64,000 bases of DNA from an uncultured Alphaproteobacteria bacterium (GCA_902597015.1 CACJWQ010000004.1:17930-81929), one strand, 5' to 3'. Positions 52,450 through 62,162 are shown, counted from the first letter of the stretch. The notes: generated by a model from the sequence alone, not told the origin. Program-made: numbers and translations.

Positions 52450-53343
52450 CTAATTTAATTCAAATTTCTGTTTATTATTATAAGAAAAATCTGAGTTATT
52501 AAATTGATTTAACCACTCTGATGTTTTTTTCATCCCACCAAACGCATAGAAGTGTATTTTTTCAAGTTTAGAGTCTTTGTTTATTTCGCTATGTTCAGCA
52601 AGATCATAAATTAATTTATCAGGCGTGCTCAATGTTGCAAGTTTAGTTAAGTTAAAAGCCTGTTTTGTAATAAATCTTAAAGAATTTCCAATACCGCAAG
52701 ACCTTGCATAATTTACTAATGTTTTAATAGAGGCAGGACCTGGTATCCCAGCGTGGATTGGTAATTTATTTCCAATTTTTACTAAGTGTTTTTCCCAGTC
52801 GATTAAAGATTTAGCTTCAAAAAAAAATTGTGTTGCTAAATACATTTTAAAATCAACATTTTTTGCAAAATCATTCTTCTGTTTAATTGCTAAATCCAAA
52901 TTTTCATTTGAAATATCTGGGCTTCCTTCGGGATGTCCAGCCACACCTACAAATTGATAATTATATTTTGAAAGGAAATCTGTTTTTAAAACATCAATTG
53001 AGGAAGAGATTTCGCCAGCTTGATTTCCACCACCACCAATAATTAAAATTTTTGAACACCCAGATTCATTTGCAAGTTCACCAATATATTTTTCTAAGTC
53101 ATTTTTATTTACAATAGTTCTCGCAGGCAAATGAGGTATAACATCATAACCTTCTAATTTTAATTTTTTTGCCGTTCTAATAACATTTTTTGAATTTTCA
53201 TCTGGTAAATAAGTTATATAAACGTCATGATTTTTATTAAGAAATTCAGAAAAGCCTCCATATTTTTCGTAAACATTTGGAGTTGTTTCTATAGAATAAC
53301 TATTGAGAAAATTTTTAACAATATTAATGGTTTCTTTAGACAT
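52450..53343 (-). CDS. Methylenetetrahydrofolate reductase-like (MetF-fold) protein
   Basis: YSIETTPNVYEKYGG; GYDVIPHLPARTI; FVGVAGHPEGSPDIS...YLATQFFFEAKSL; divergent relative to typical MetF motifs. Confidence 0.75.
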   Translation of the reverse strand: MSKETINIVKNFLNSYSIETTPNVYEKYGGFSEFLNKNHDVYITYLPDENSKNVIRTAKKLKLEGYDVIPHLPARTIVNKNDLEKYIGELANESGCSKILIIGGGGNQAGEISSSIDVLKTDFLSKYNYQFVGVAGHPEGSPDISNENLDLAIKQKNDFAKNVDFKMYLATQFFFEAKSLIDWEKHLVKIGNKLPIHAGIPGPASIKTLVNYARSCGIGNSLRFITKQAFNLTKLATLSTPDKLIYDLAEHSEINKDSKLEKIHFYAFGGMKKTSEWLNQFNNSDFSYNNKQKFELN

Positions 53344-53376
53344 AAATTTTTAAAGTTTTTTATATTAATTAGATAA

Positions 53377-54312
53377 ATGAACAACAAGTACTTTACTATA
53401 ATTACTTTTTATCAATTCAAAATAATTAAAGATAAAAATGATATCATTACTAAACTTAAAGATTTTTGCAAATTTAATAAAATAAAAGGTACAATATTGA
53501 TTGCTGATGAAGGCATTAATGGAACAATAGCTGGATTAGATAAAAACATAAATTCTTTCATTCTATATCTTGAAAATTTTAGTTTTGAGAAACTTAATCT
53601 TAAACGATCAAAATATAAATATATGCCTTTTCAAAAACTAAAAATTAGAAATAAAAATGAAATAGTCACACTCAGAACCAAATTTGCTGATCCTACAAAA
53701 ATATCTGGAAAAAAAGTTAAATACAACGAATGGAATCAACTAATTAATGACAAAGACACTATTGTGATTGATGTAAGAAATGAATTTGAGGTTAAAATAG
53801 GATCTTTTGAAGGGGCAATTAATCCAAAAACTAAAAGTTTCACTGACTTTAAATCTTTTGTTCAAAAAAAACTAAATAAGTCAAAAGACAAAAAAATTGC
53901 AATGTTTTGCACTGGAGGTATCAGGTGTGAAAAGGCTTCATCATATATGATCATGAAGGGTTTTAAAAATGTTGCTCAATTAGACGGAGGTATACTAAAG
54001 TATTTAGAAAAAACTCCAAAAAAAGATTCAATGTGGAATGGTGAATGTTTCGTATTTGATGGAAGAGTATCTTTGAAAAATGAATTAAAAGATGGAACTT
54101 ACAAACTTTGTCATGCTTGTCGGTTACCCATTAGTATTAAAGATACTTATAATAAATATTATAAACCAGGTGTATCTTGTCATAATTGTTTTGATAAAAC
54201 ATCTGAAGAAAAGAAAAAAAACTTACTTGAAAGAAATAAACAAATTAGACTTGATAAAAAAAGAGGAAATTTTAACCGTTTTATTAAGCAGTCAATTTCT
54301 GATTATGAATAA
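53377..54312 (+). CDS. trhO: Rhodanese-family tRNA uridine(34) hydroxylase (TrhO/YceA-like)
   Basis: FNKIKGTILIADEGINGTIAG; IDVRNEFEVKIGSFEGAINPKTKSFTDF; MFCTGGIRCEKASSYMIMKGFKNVAQLDGGILKYLE. Confidence 0.92.
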   Translation: MNNKYFTIITFYQFKIIKDKNDIITKLKDFCKFNKIKGTILIADEGINGTIAGLDKNINSFILYLENFSFEKLNLKRSKYKYMPFQKLKIRNKNEIVTLRTKFADPTKISGKKVKYNEWNQLINDKDTIVIDVRNEFEVKIGSFEGAINPKTKSFTDFKSFVQKKLNKSKDKKIAMFCTGGIRCEKASSYMIMKGFKNVAQLDGGILKYLEKTPKKDSMWNGECFVFDGRVSLKNELKDGTYKLCHACRLPISIKDTYNKYYKPGVSCHNCFDKTSEEKKKNLLERNKQIRLDKKRGNFNRFIKQSISDYE

Positions 54313-54353
54313 ATAATACTTTATTTCATATAATTATTCTGTATAGACACCTC

Positions 54354-54548
54354 ATGGCAAAAAAAACTTCATTTGCTCTTAAACAACTAGTACCTGAAGA
54401 AAATCCAAAAACAGGAACTAAGTATATTGTAAGAAAACCGACAAAAGGATTGAAAGTTGCTGAAAAGCTTCGAATGAAAAAATATGATCCTGTGTTAAAA
54501 AAACACGTTTGGTTCGTAGAGAAAAAAATGCCTCCTCATAGTAAATAA
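54354..54548 (+). CDS. rpmG: 50S ribosomal protein L33 (Cys-free form)
   Basis: GTKYIVRKPTKGLKVAEKLRMKKYDPVLKKHVWFVEKK. Confidence 0.88.
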   Translation: MAKKTSFALKQLVPEENPKTGTKYIVRKPTKGLKVAEKLRMKKYDPVLKKHVWFVEKKMPPHSK

Positions 54549-54594
54549 TAGATTTACCTCTTTAATTTATCCTAAATTAACATAACTTAAACTC

Positions 54595-56016
54595 ATGGTA
54601 GCCACGTATGGAATTCATTGGTTTAGACAAGATTTGCGATTACGAGAAAATCCATCTTTATTATCACTTTCAAAAAAAGTTGATCAGATAATTCCAATTT
54701 ATATTTTAGATTTAAATCAAAGAATTGGCTCCACATCCAAATGGTGGTTAGAAAAATCCTTAATTAGTTTATATCACTCAATACAAAAACATAATGGCAA
54801 ACTAAATATATTTTCTGGTGATCCAGAGAAAATTATATCTTCAATACTAAAGAATTCAAATGTTAAATATGTATCCTGGAATAGACTATATGATCCATAT
54901 TCAATTAAAAGAGATACCAAAATTAAATCTATAGTTACTGCATCTAAAATAGAATGCGACTCGCACAATGGATATCTTTTAAATGAACCTTGGAACATTA
55001 AAAATAAAAGTGGAACCTTTTTTAAAGTATTTACTCCTTACTGGCGATATTGCGATGAACTACTAAAACTAAAAGATATTAAATTTAAAAATACAAAGAT
55101 AAGCTACGCCAATTCAAAATTTAAAAATGAAATAACTATACAAGATTTAAATCTAACCAACAAAAAAGAGCAATGGATCAAGAAAATTGAAAAATATTGG
55201 ATACCTGGTGAAAGTAATGCAAAATTACAATTAAAAAAATATATTTCGCAAAAAGCAAATAACTATTCAGTTGGAAGAGATAGACCTGATAAAGATTTAA
55301 CTTCAAAATTATCACCTTATCTTCATTTTGGAGAAATATCTGCTTTAGAAGTTTATGATACCGTAAATATTGAAAAAAAAATTGATCCAGAAAATAAAAA
55401 AAAATTTCTTGCTGAGCTTGGCTGGAGAGATTTTTCTTATAATCTTTTATTTCACTATCCAGATATGACTCATAAACCTATACAAAGTAAATTTAATAAA
55501 TTTCCATGGATTAAAAATGCTAAAAATTTATCATTATGGCATAATGGTAAAACTGGTATTCCAATCGTTGATGCTGGAATGAGACAACTATATAAAACAG
55601 GCTGGATGCATAATAGAGTAAGAATGATTGTAGGCTCGTTTCTAACAAAAAATTTATTGTTACACTGGAAAAATGGAGAAGAGTGGTTTTTTGATACTTT
55701 AGTTGATGCTGACGTTGGGTCTAATTCTGCAGGTTGGCAATGGATCTCTGGTTGTGGTGCTGATGCAAGTCCATATTTTAGAATTTTTAATCCAATATTG
55801 CAGGGTCAAAAATTTGATCCAGATGGTGATTATGTAAAAGAATTTGTTCCTGAGTTGAATAATATTCCAAAAAAATATATTCATAATCCTTGGGAGATGT
55901 CTATGGAGGATCAAAAGAAATATAATTTTAAGATTGGTACTTCATATCCAGCACCAATTGTAGATTTAAAAGAAACAAGAAATAGAGCACTATCAGCGTT
56001 TAAAACTATTAGTTGA
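54595..56016 (+). CDS. phrB: Deoxyribodipyrimidine photolyase (cryptochrome/photolyase family)
   Basis: IHWFRQDLRLRENPSL; WRDFSYNLLFHYPDM; GIPIVDAGMRQLYKTGWMHNRVRMIVGSFLTKNLLLHWKNGEEWFFDTLVDADVGSNSAGWQWISGCGADASPYFRIFNP. Confidence 0.97.
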   Translation: MVATYGIHWFRQDLRLRENPSLLSLSKKVDQIIPIYILDLNQRIGSTSKWWLEKSLISLYHSIQKHNGKLNIFSGDPEKIISSILKNSNVKYVSWNRLYDPYSIKRDTKIKSIVTASKIECDSHNGYLLNEPWNIKNKSGTFFKVFTPYWRYCDELLKLKDIKFKNTKISYANSKFKNEITIQDLNLTNKKEQWIKKIEKYWIPGESNAKLQLKKYISQKANNYSVGRDRPDKDLTSKLSPYLHFGEISALEVYDTVNIEKKIDPENKKKFLAELGWRDFSYNLLFHYPDMTHKPIQSKFNKFPWIKNAKNLSLWHNGKTGIPIVDAGMRQLYKTGWMHNRVRMIVGSFLTKNLLLHWKNGEEWFFDTLVDADVGSNSAGWQWISGCGADASPYFRIFNPILQGQKFDPDGDYVKEFVPELNNIPKKYIHNPWEMSMEDQKKYNFKIGTSYPAPIVDLKETRNRALSAFKTIS

Positions 56017-56017
56017 T

Positions 56018-57313
56018 GTGAGAGAAAAAATAGCAATTATTGGTTCTGGTATTTCAGGAATAAGTGCAGCTTATCTTTTGTCTTCTAAATATGATGTTTA
56101 TTTATTTGAAAAAAATAATAGATTGGGCGGACATACAAGAACTATCTATGTTGAAGAAGCAACAAAGACAATCCCAGTCGATACAGGGTTTATTGTATTC
56201 AATGAAAATAATTATCCAGATTTAACAAATTTTTTTAAATTACTTGATGTGAAATGCAAAAATTCAGATATGTCTTTTGCCGTCTCAAATCAAGATCCTC
56301 AAATTGAATATAGTGGCAAAAATATATTTTCTCTTTTTGCTAATTTTAGAAATGTGTTTTCTTTTAATTTTTTTAAAATGTTATTTGAAATAAGAAAACT
56401 TTATTTATTATGTAATAGCTTGAATGTTAGTGATTTAGAGCAAACTAAAACCTTAAATGATTTTTTAAAAACTAATAATTTTTCAACATACTTAATAAAT
56501 TATCATATTTTACCTATGATATCATCGATATGGTCAAGCAATATAAGTGATGTAAAAAATTTTCCTCTCATAACATTCATTAATTTTTTTAAAAATCATG
56601 CTTTATTTAATTTAAAAAAAAGACCTCAATGGAAATATGTAGAAGGCGGTAGTAACGAATATATAAAAAAAATTATTAATAAAAATGTTTTTGAGTATGA
56701 AACAAATTTCAAAATTAAAAAAATTATTCGAGAAAATAATAAAATTAAAATAGAAGATGAAAAAAATAATATATTAGAATTTCATAAGGTAATATTCGCA
56801 ACCCATGCAAATCAAGTATTGGATATTTTGGAAAAACCAACAGAAGAAGAAGTAAAAATATTTTCACAATTTAAATATTCAACTAATTCAGCAATACTTC
56901 ACTCCGATCACACTTTAATGCCTAAATCAAAAATTGCTTGGTCAAGTTGGAACTTTTTAAATAAGTCATCATCTTCTAAATTTACTTTAACTTATTGGAT
57001 GAATTTCTTGCAAAAATTACCAACTAAACAAAATTATTTTGTAACTGTTAATCCATATAAAAAGCCTAAAAAAATAATTAACGAAACATCATTTAATCAT
57101 CCAATATATACTACCGATACTATTTTAGCTCAAAAAAATGTTATGGACATTCAAGGAAAGAATAATACTTTTTTCTGTGGAGCTTACCTTGGATATGGTT
57201 TTCATGAAGACGGCATTCAATCATCTTCTTATATTTGTAAATTGTTAAATTGTGATTTACCTTGGAAGAGAGAGAAAAATTTTTATAATAGATTGCAAAT
57301 TAATTTTAAATGA
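56018..57313 (+). CDS. FAD-dependent amine-oxidase-like oxidoreductase (GTG start)
   Basis: IAIIGSGISGISAAYLLSSKYDVYLFEKNNRLGGHTRTIYVEEATKTIPVDTGFIVFNENNYPDLTNFF; FCGAYLGYGFHEDGIQSS. Confidence 0.92.
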   Translation: MREKIAIIGSGISGISAAYLLSSKYDVYLFEKNNRLGGHTRTIYVEEATKTIPVDTGFIVFNENNYPDLTNFFKLLDVKCKNSDMSFAVSNQDPQIEYSGKNIFSLFANFRNVFSFNFFKMLFEIRKLYLLCNSLNVSDLEQTKTLNDFLKTNNFSTYLINYHILPMISSIWSSNISDVKNFPLITFINFFKNHALFNLKKRPQWKYVEGGSNEYIKKIINKNVFEYETNFKIKKIIRENNKIKIEDEKNNILEFHKVIFATHANQVLDILEKPTEEEVKIFSQFKYSTNSAILHSDHTLMPKSKIAWSSWNFLNKSSSSKFTLTYWMNFLQKLPTKQNYFVTVNPYKKPKKIINETSFNHPIYTTDTILAQKNVMDIQGKNNTFFCGAYLGYGFHEDGIQSSSYICKLLNCDLPWKREKNFYNRLQINFK

Positions 57314-58083
57314 TTTCTCAAATACTATTATCTAACATTGTTCATAAAAGATTTATTCCATTTAAACACACATTGAAATATGAGGTACCAAGTCTTTTTA
57401 TTAATTTGGATAATCTTGATCAATTAAGTAAAAACTATAAACTTTTTTCATTAAACTCTTTTAATCTTTTTTCTATATATGAAAAAGATCATGGATATAG
57501 AGATAAAAGGTCAATAAAGACATTCGTTAAAAATTCCCTCTCTAAATTTAATATTAAATATAAACATCTTAATATAATGATATTATGTTTTCCAAGAATT
57601 TTGGGATATGTATTTGATCCCTTATCAATTATATATTGTTATGATGATAAAAAATTAATATCTATTTTCTATGAAGTCAAAAACACGACTAATGAACAAC
57701 ATACCTATATTTTTAAAGGAAATGTAAATTTTGAAGATTTTAAATTATCTCATGAATGTGCAAAGCAGTTTTATGTATCTCCATTCATAGAAATGGAGGC
57801 AAATTATAAATTTTTTAATCAAATGAAAAAAGATAAAATAAATATTAACATTGATCTTTATGATAAAAATAATAAAAAAGTTCTAACAGCTACTCAGCAT
57901 GGCAAATTTATAGATTTTAACTCAAAAAATATGTTTAAATTTTTATATTATAATCCACTTTTAGGCTTCAAGGTAATGGCTGGAATTCTTTATGAAGCTT
58001 TAAAAATAATTTACAAAGGTGGTAAATATTATGCACGAAAAAAGAAGCCAAATGATACAGTGAGTTTTGAAGGTAATTTTTAA
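57310..58083 (+). CDS. DUF1365-family protein
   Basis: LSNIVHKRFIPFKHTLKYEVPSLFINLDNL; GYVFDPLSIIYCYDDKKLISIFYEVKNTTNEQHTYIF. Confidence 0.85.
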   Translation: MISQILLSNIVHKRFIPFKHTLKYEVPSLFINLDNLDQLSKNYKLFSLNSFNLFSIYEKDHGYRDKRSIKTFVKNSLSKFNIKYKHLNIMILCFPRILGYVFDPLSIIYCYDDKKLISIFYEVKNTTNEQHTYIFKGNVNFEDFKLSHECAKQFYVSPFIEMEANYKFFNQMKKDKININIDLYDKNNKKVLTATQHGKFIDFNSKNMFKFLYYNPLLGFKVMAGILYEALKIIYKGGKYYARKKKPNDTVSFEGNF

Positions 58084-59277
58084 ATGAATTTTTTTAAAAC
58101 AAATTTTGATAAAACTGTCAAAAAATTATTAGTAAACTTTTTATCTAAAATTCGATATGGAAAATTAACAGTTCAATTTCCAACTGGCGAGGAGAAAGTT
58201 TTTGTCGGAAAAGAGGAGCATATATCTGCAAATATAAAAATTCATAATTATAATTTTTTAAATTTAATTTTTAAAAAAGGTTCTGTAGGTTTTGCAGAAG
58301 CCTATATGAATGGTTACTTTTCAAGCACTGATTTAACTAATTTATTACTACTTTCTCACAAAAATGAGAGTTATTTTTTACAAAGTATAAATACTAATCT
58401 TTTTTTTGCTACTTTTGCCAAATTAAAGCATTTTTTAAATAACAATTCAAAATCACAGAGTAAAAAAAATATTAAATATCATTATGATTTAGGAAATAAT
58501 TTTTATGAAAAGTGGTTAGATAAAACCATGACCTATTCTTCTGCTCTTTTTGATAATAAGAATACCAATTTATCGGATGCACAATTTAACAAATATAGAA
58601 AGATTGCTGAAACTTTATCATTAGACTCAAATTCTAAAACTTTAGAAATTGGATGTGGATGGGGAGGTTTTTCATCATTTGTAGCGAAAAATTACAATTG
58701 TTCAGTTGATGCTATAACTATTTCTAAGGAACAATACGAATATGCTTCTGAAAAAATTCAAAATGAAGGTTTGTCTGAAAAAGTATCAGTTATATTCAGA
58801 GATTATAGGGATATCAAAAAAAAATATTCAAATATTGTTTCAATTGAAATGTTTGAAGCTGTTGGGAAGAAATACTGGCATAATTACTTTGATACAATTC
58901 GTAATTCTCTCAACGATGGCGGTATGGCTGCACTACAAGTCATAACGATTGATGAAAAAAAGGCTAAAGATTATCAAAACAGACCAGATTTTATTCAACA
59001 ATATATTTTTCCAGGTGGAATGCTTCCAACTAAAAAACAATTTGAATATTCGGCAAAACACGTTGGATTAAAATGTATTGAAAATCTAAGTTTTGGTGGT
59101 TCTTATGCAAAAACACTTAAAATGTGGAATAAACAATTTCAAAAATCTTGGAATGATTTATCTCAGTTTGGTTTTGATATTAAATTTAAAAGAATGTGGG
59201 AATTTTATCTATCTTATTGTGAAACAGGTTTTGCAAATAGTTCAACCGATGTTTCTCATTTCTTAATTCAAAAATAG
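58084..59277 (+). CDS. Cyclopropane-fatty-acyl-phospholipid synthase family SAM methyltransferase
   Basis: HYDLGNNFYEKWLDKTMTYSSALF; LEIGCGWGGFSSFVAKNYNCSVDAITISKEQYEYA; SIEMFEAVGKKYWHNYF; FIQQYIFPGGMLPT. Confidence 0.94.
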   Translation: MNFFKTNFDKTVKKLLVNFLSKIRYGKLTVQFPTGEEKVFVGKEEHISANIKIHNYNFLNLIFKKGSVGFAEAYMNGYFSSTDLTNLLLLSHKNESYFLQSINTNLFFATFAKLKHFLNNNSKSQSKKNIKYHYDLGNNFYEKWLDKTMTYSSALFDNKNTNLSDAQFNKYRKIAETLSLDSNSKTLEIGCGWGGFSSFVAKNYNCSVDAITISKEQYEYASEKIQNEGLSEKVSVIFRDYRDIKKKYSNIVSIEMFEAVGKKYWHNYFDTIRNSLNDGGMAALQVITIDEKKAKDYQNRPDFIQQYIFPGGMLPTKKQFEYSAKHVGLKCIENLSFGGSYAKTLKMWNKQFQKSWNDLSQFGFDIKFKRMWEFYLSYCETGFANSSTDVSHFLIQK

Positions 59278-59279
59278 AA

Positions 59280-59792
59280 ATGCAAAAACTAAAAGTATTT
59301 TTAGTCTTAACCGGCTATCAACTAACTTGGTTAGCCTGTGTATTTGGTGAAACAAAATTCTCTAATTCTATATTGGGCATTTGGGTTGGAATTATTTTCT
59401 TACTAACTTATTTTTATTTTAATCATAATAAACAAAAATTTATTAAGATTTCACTTTTGATTTCAGTTCCAGGATATTTTTTTGATACTTTATTAGTTTA
59501 TTTCCAAATTTACGATTTTGAAACTATTGCTAAACTTGGCACTCTGCCATTATGGATGATTGTTTTATGGTTAAGTTTTAGTACTCTTTTTGATGAAATT
59601 CTGACTTTTTTTAAAAGTTATAAAATTATAGGAATTATTTTAAGTGGAGTTTTAGGACCTTTAACCTATTATCTTGGCGAGCCTATCGGAGTTATAAAAA
59701 TATATAACTTTCAGATTTTTATTATTTCAATGGTATTATTTTGGATGATCTTGATGTTCTATTATCTAAATTACGTTATAAAAAATGATTAA
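59280..59792 (+). CDS. DUF2878-like membrane protein
   Basis: Multi-TM; VFLVLTGYQLTWLACVFGE...WMIVLWLSFSTLFDEIL...GVLGPLTYYLGEPIGVI. Confidence 0.75.
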   Translation: MQKLKVFLVLTGYQLTWLACVFGETKFSNSILGIWVGIIFLLTYFYFNHNKQKFIKISLLISVPGYFFDTLLVYFQIYDFETIAKLGTLPLWMIVLWLSFSTLFDEILTFFKSYKIIGIILSGVLGPLTYYLGEPIGVIKIYNFQIFIISMVLFWMILMFYYLNYVIKND

Positions 59793-60355
59793 TTTTCTTG
59801 ATCTACTTTTTTTGTTCTAGTTCTATTTAAAGTTCTTTCGAGATCCTTATAAGTACATAAACCAACATCCATTGGACTCTTTGCCTCAAGAACTGCTTCT
59901 CTGTATGTGCCATTTCTTATAGCCTCTACTGTATTTTTTGTTGAACCGGTAAGTTTTGCAATTTGAGAACTACTTAATTCAGTTGGATATCTTTTTATAA
60001 GCCACAAAATAGCATATGGCTTTTCTTGTCTTAATGAAAGAGGTGTGTATTTAGAATCTTTTTTTCTTGGTGGTAAATCTTCAATTACATCAGACTTAAT
60101 AAGACTCAAACGAGCTGTATTATCTTTTTCACATCTTTCAATTTCTTCTTTTGTTAATTGATTATTATCAATTGGATCATAACCTCTCATACCGACAGCA
60201 ACTTCTCCATCAGCTATTCCTTGAACCTCTAATTCATGTAATCCACAGAATTCAGATATTTGATCAAACGTTAAAGCTGTATTTTCAACTAACCATATCG
60301 CTGTTGCTTTAGGCATTAAAGGATATTTCATAATTGGCTCATATAATATAATCAA
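59789..60355 (-). CDS. DUF1013-family cell-cycle transcriptional regulator TrcR-like
   Basis: PLMPKATAIWLVENTALTFDQISEFCGLHELEVQGIADGEVAVGMRGYDPIDNNQLTKEEIERCE; SSQIAKLTGSTKNTVEAIRNG. Confidence 0.9.
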   Translation of the reverse strand: MIILYEPIMKYPLMPKATAIWLVENTALTFDQISEFCGLHELEVQGIADGEVAVGMRGYDPIDNNQLTKEEIERCEKDNTARLSLIKSDVIEDLPPRKKDSKYTPLSLRQEKPYAILWLIKRYPTELSSSQIAKLTGSTKNTVEAIRNGTYREAVLEAKSPMDVGLCTYKDLERTLNRTRTKKVDQEN

Positions 60356-60375
60356 AAAATAATATATAACAAAAT

Positions 60376-60564
60376 ATGACTATGACAGATTTTTTTGAAG
60401 TTGATGAAAAACAAAAGACGATTAAAATATTAAATTTGGATGATTTCAGTGTTGAGGATTTGCAAAATTATATTTCTGAACTTCAAACTGAAATACTAAG
60501 AGTTCAAGATGAGATAAAAAAGAAGGAAAATTTAAAACTTAATGCTGAAAAGTTTTTTAAATAA
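60376..60564 (+). CDS. DUF1192-like small coiled-coil protein
   Basis: LDDFSVEDLQNYISELQTEILRVQDEIKKKENLKLNAEKFFK. Confidence 0.6.
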   Translation: MTMTDFFEVDEKQKTIKILNLDDFSVEDLQNYISELQTEILRVQDEIKKKENLKLNAEKFFK

Positions 60565-60792
60565 TTATTTATTAATTTTAAGACCTTTAAATCTTTTTTG
60601 GAATCTAGCTACCTGTCCTTCAGATTCATTAAGACCAGCCTTACCACCGGTCCATGCTGGGTGAGATTTAGGATCAATTTCTAATTTAAGAGTATCACCT
60701 TCTTTGCCCCAAGTAGATCTAGTTTTAAAAGTAGACCCATCGGTCATTACAACGTTTATTTCATGATATTTAGGATGAATATCTTTTTTCAT
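60565..60792 (-). CDS. rpmE: 50S ribosomal protein L31 (Cys-free form)
   Basis: [50 protein letters not shown]. Confidence 0.95.
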   Translation of the reverse strand: MKKDIHPKYHEINVVMTDGSTFKTRSTWGKEGDTLKLEIDPKSHPAWTGGKAGLNESEGQVARFQKRFKGLKINK

Positions 60793-60816
60793 GTCTGTCT
60801 TATATTTATATAGATT

Positions 60817-61593
60817 TTAAAGTAAAGTAAGTTTTTTAACTAATTCATTATGAATTTTATTATTTGAAGCTACTAAATCACGAGAATTTATTTCCCAAGC
60901 ATTTCCATCTATTTTAGAAATTTTCCCCCCAGCTTCTTTAACTAAAAGAATGCCCGTTGAAACATCCCATAAATTTAGATCTTTTTCCCAAAAACCATCT
61001 AATTTACCAGAGGCAACATAAGCGAGGTCAAGGCCAGCAGAACCGAGTCTTCTTATTCCTGCAGATGATTTTAGAATTTCATCAATCTCATCTAAATAGT
61101 TTTTATAAATTCTCTCTCCAAATGGAAGTCCAGTCCCTATTAAGCAATCTGAAAAAATTTGCCTGTTTGATACTCGAAGTCTACTATTATTACACCAGGA
61201 ACCTTTACCCTTCGAACTCCAAAAAAATTCGTTTAAAATTGGATTATAAATCACACCGTCTGTGATTTCATTATTTGTCATTTTAGCAACAATTATTCCA
61301 ACATGAGGTATTCCATGAATAAAATTTGATGTCCCATCAATTGGGTCAATAATAATTGTGTTTTCATCACCTTTTATCTTGCCAGCTTCTTCAGTTATGT
61401 AGGTATAGTCTGGATAATAATATTTTAGAGTTTCTAAGAGTGTTTTTTCTACTTTAATATCTGCATTTGTTACAAAATCTCCAACTGATTTAGATTGTAT
61501 CTGTAAATTTTCTAATTCTCCAAAATCTCTTAATAATATTTTACCAGCTTTCTTTACTGCTTTTTCAAAAATATTAATTACAGCAGGCTGCAT
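60817..61593 (-). CDS. suhB: Inositol monophosphatase family protein
   Basis: FVTNADIKVEKTLLETLKYYYPDYTYITEEAG; IIDPIDGTSNFIHGIPHVGI; LWDVSTGILLVKEAGG. Confidence 0.93.
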   Translation of the reverse strand: MQPAVINIFEKAVKKAGKILLRDFGELENLQIQSKSVGDFVTNADIKVEKTLLETLKYYYPDYTYITEEAGKIKGDENTIIIDPIDGTSNFIHGIPHVGIIVAKMTNNEITDGVIYNPILNEFFWSSKGKGSWCNNSRLRVSNRQIFSDCLIGTGLPFGERIYKNYLDEIDEILKSSAGIRRLGSAGLDLAYVASGKLDGFWEKDLNLWDVSTGILLVKEAGGKISKIDGNAWEINSRDLVASNNKIHNELVKKLTLL

Positions 61594-62162
61594 TAATTTT
61601 TTGATTTTTCGATATAACCACCGTCAATTGTACTTATTACTATTTTATCATTTACTGCAATAAATTGAGGTACAGATGTTTTAATATTCTTTTCTAAAAT
61701 AGCTGGTTTATATGATGAAGCAGCTGTTTGACCTTTTACAACACCTTCAGTTTCTACAACAACTAATTCTACTGTATCAGGCAAATCAATTCCAACCGGT
61801 TTTTCATCATAGAAATTAATAATAACATCATTATTCTCAACTAAAAATTTTGATTGATCTTCAGTTAATATGTCTGAACCAAGTTCTATTTGTTCATAGG
61901 TTTGTTTATCCATGAATATAAAATTATTATTATCTTCATAAAGATACTGAAATTCTTTTTCATCAAGGATAGCTCTTTCTACTGTTTCTGATGATCTAAA
62001 TCTACTATTCATTTTAGTACCTTCTCTTATTTCTTTAAGTTCAGCCTGTAAGTAGGCGCCACCCTTTCCTGGTTGAGTATGCTGGGTTTTCAAAACTTTC
62101 CAAAGTTTGTTATTAATCTCTAAAATATTTCCAACCTTAATTTCATTTCCATCTATTTTCAT
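61593..62162 (-). CDS. efp: Elongation factor P
   Basis: KVLKTQHTQPGKGGAYLQAELKEIREGTKMNSRFRSSETVERAILDEKEFQYLYED. Confidence 0.97.
   Translation of the reverse strand: MKIDGNEIKVGNILEINNKLWKVLKTQHTQPGKGGAYLQAELKEIREGTKMNSRFRSSETVERAILDEKEFQYLYEDNNNFIFMDKQTYEQIELGSDILTEDQSKFLVENNDVIINFYDEKPVGIDLPDTVELVVVETEGVVKGQTAASSYKPAILEKNIKTSVPQFIAVNDKIVISTIDGGYIEKSKN

Noticed and set aside
54092-54316. Alternative-frame ORF within the 3' end of trhO
   Set aside because: trhO frame is intact with conserved motifs; the overlapping ORF is spurious.
60957-61265. 102-aa ORF antisense to suhB
   Set aside because: Opposite a well-supported IMPase gene; no recognised motifs.
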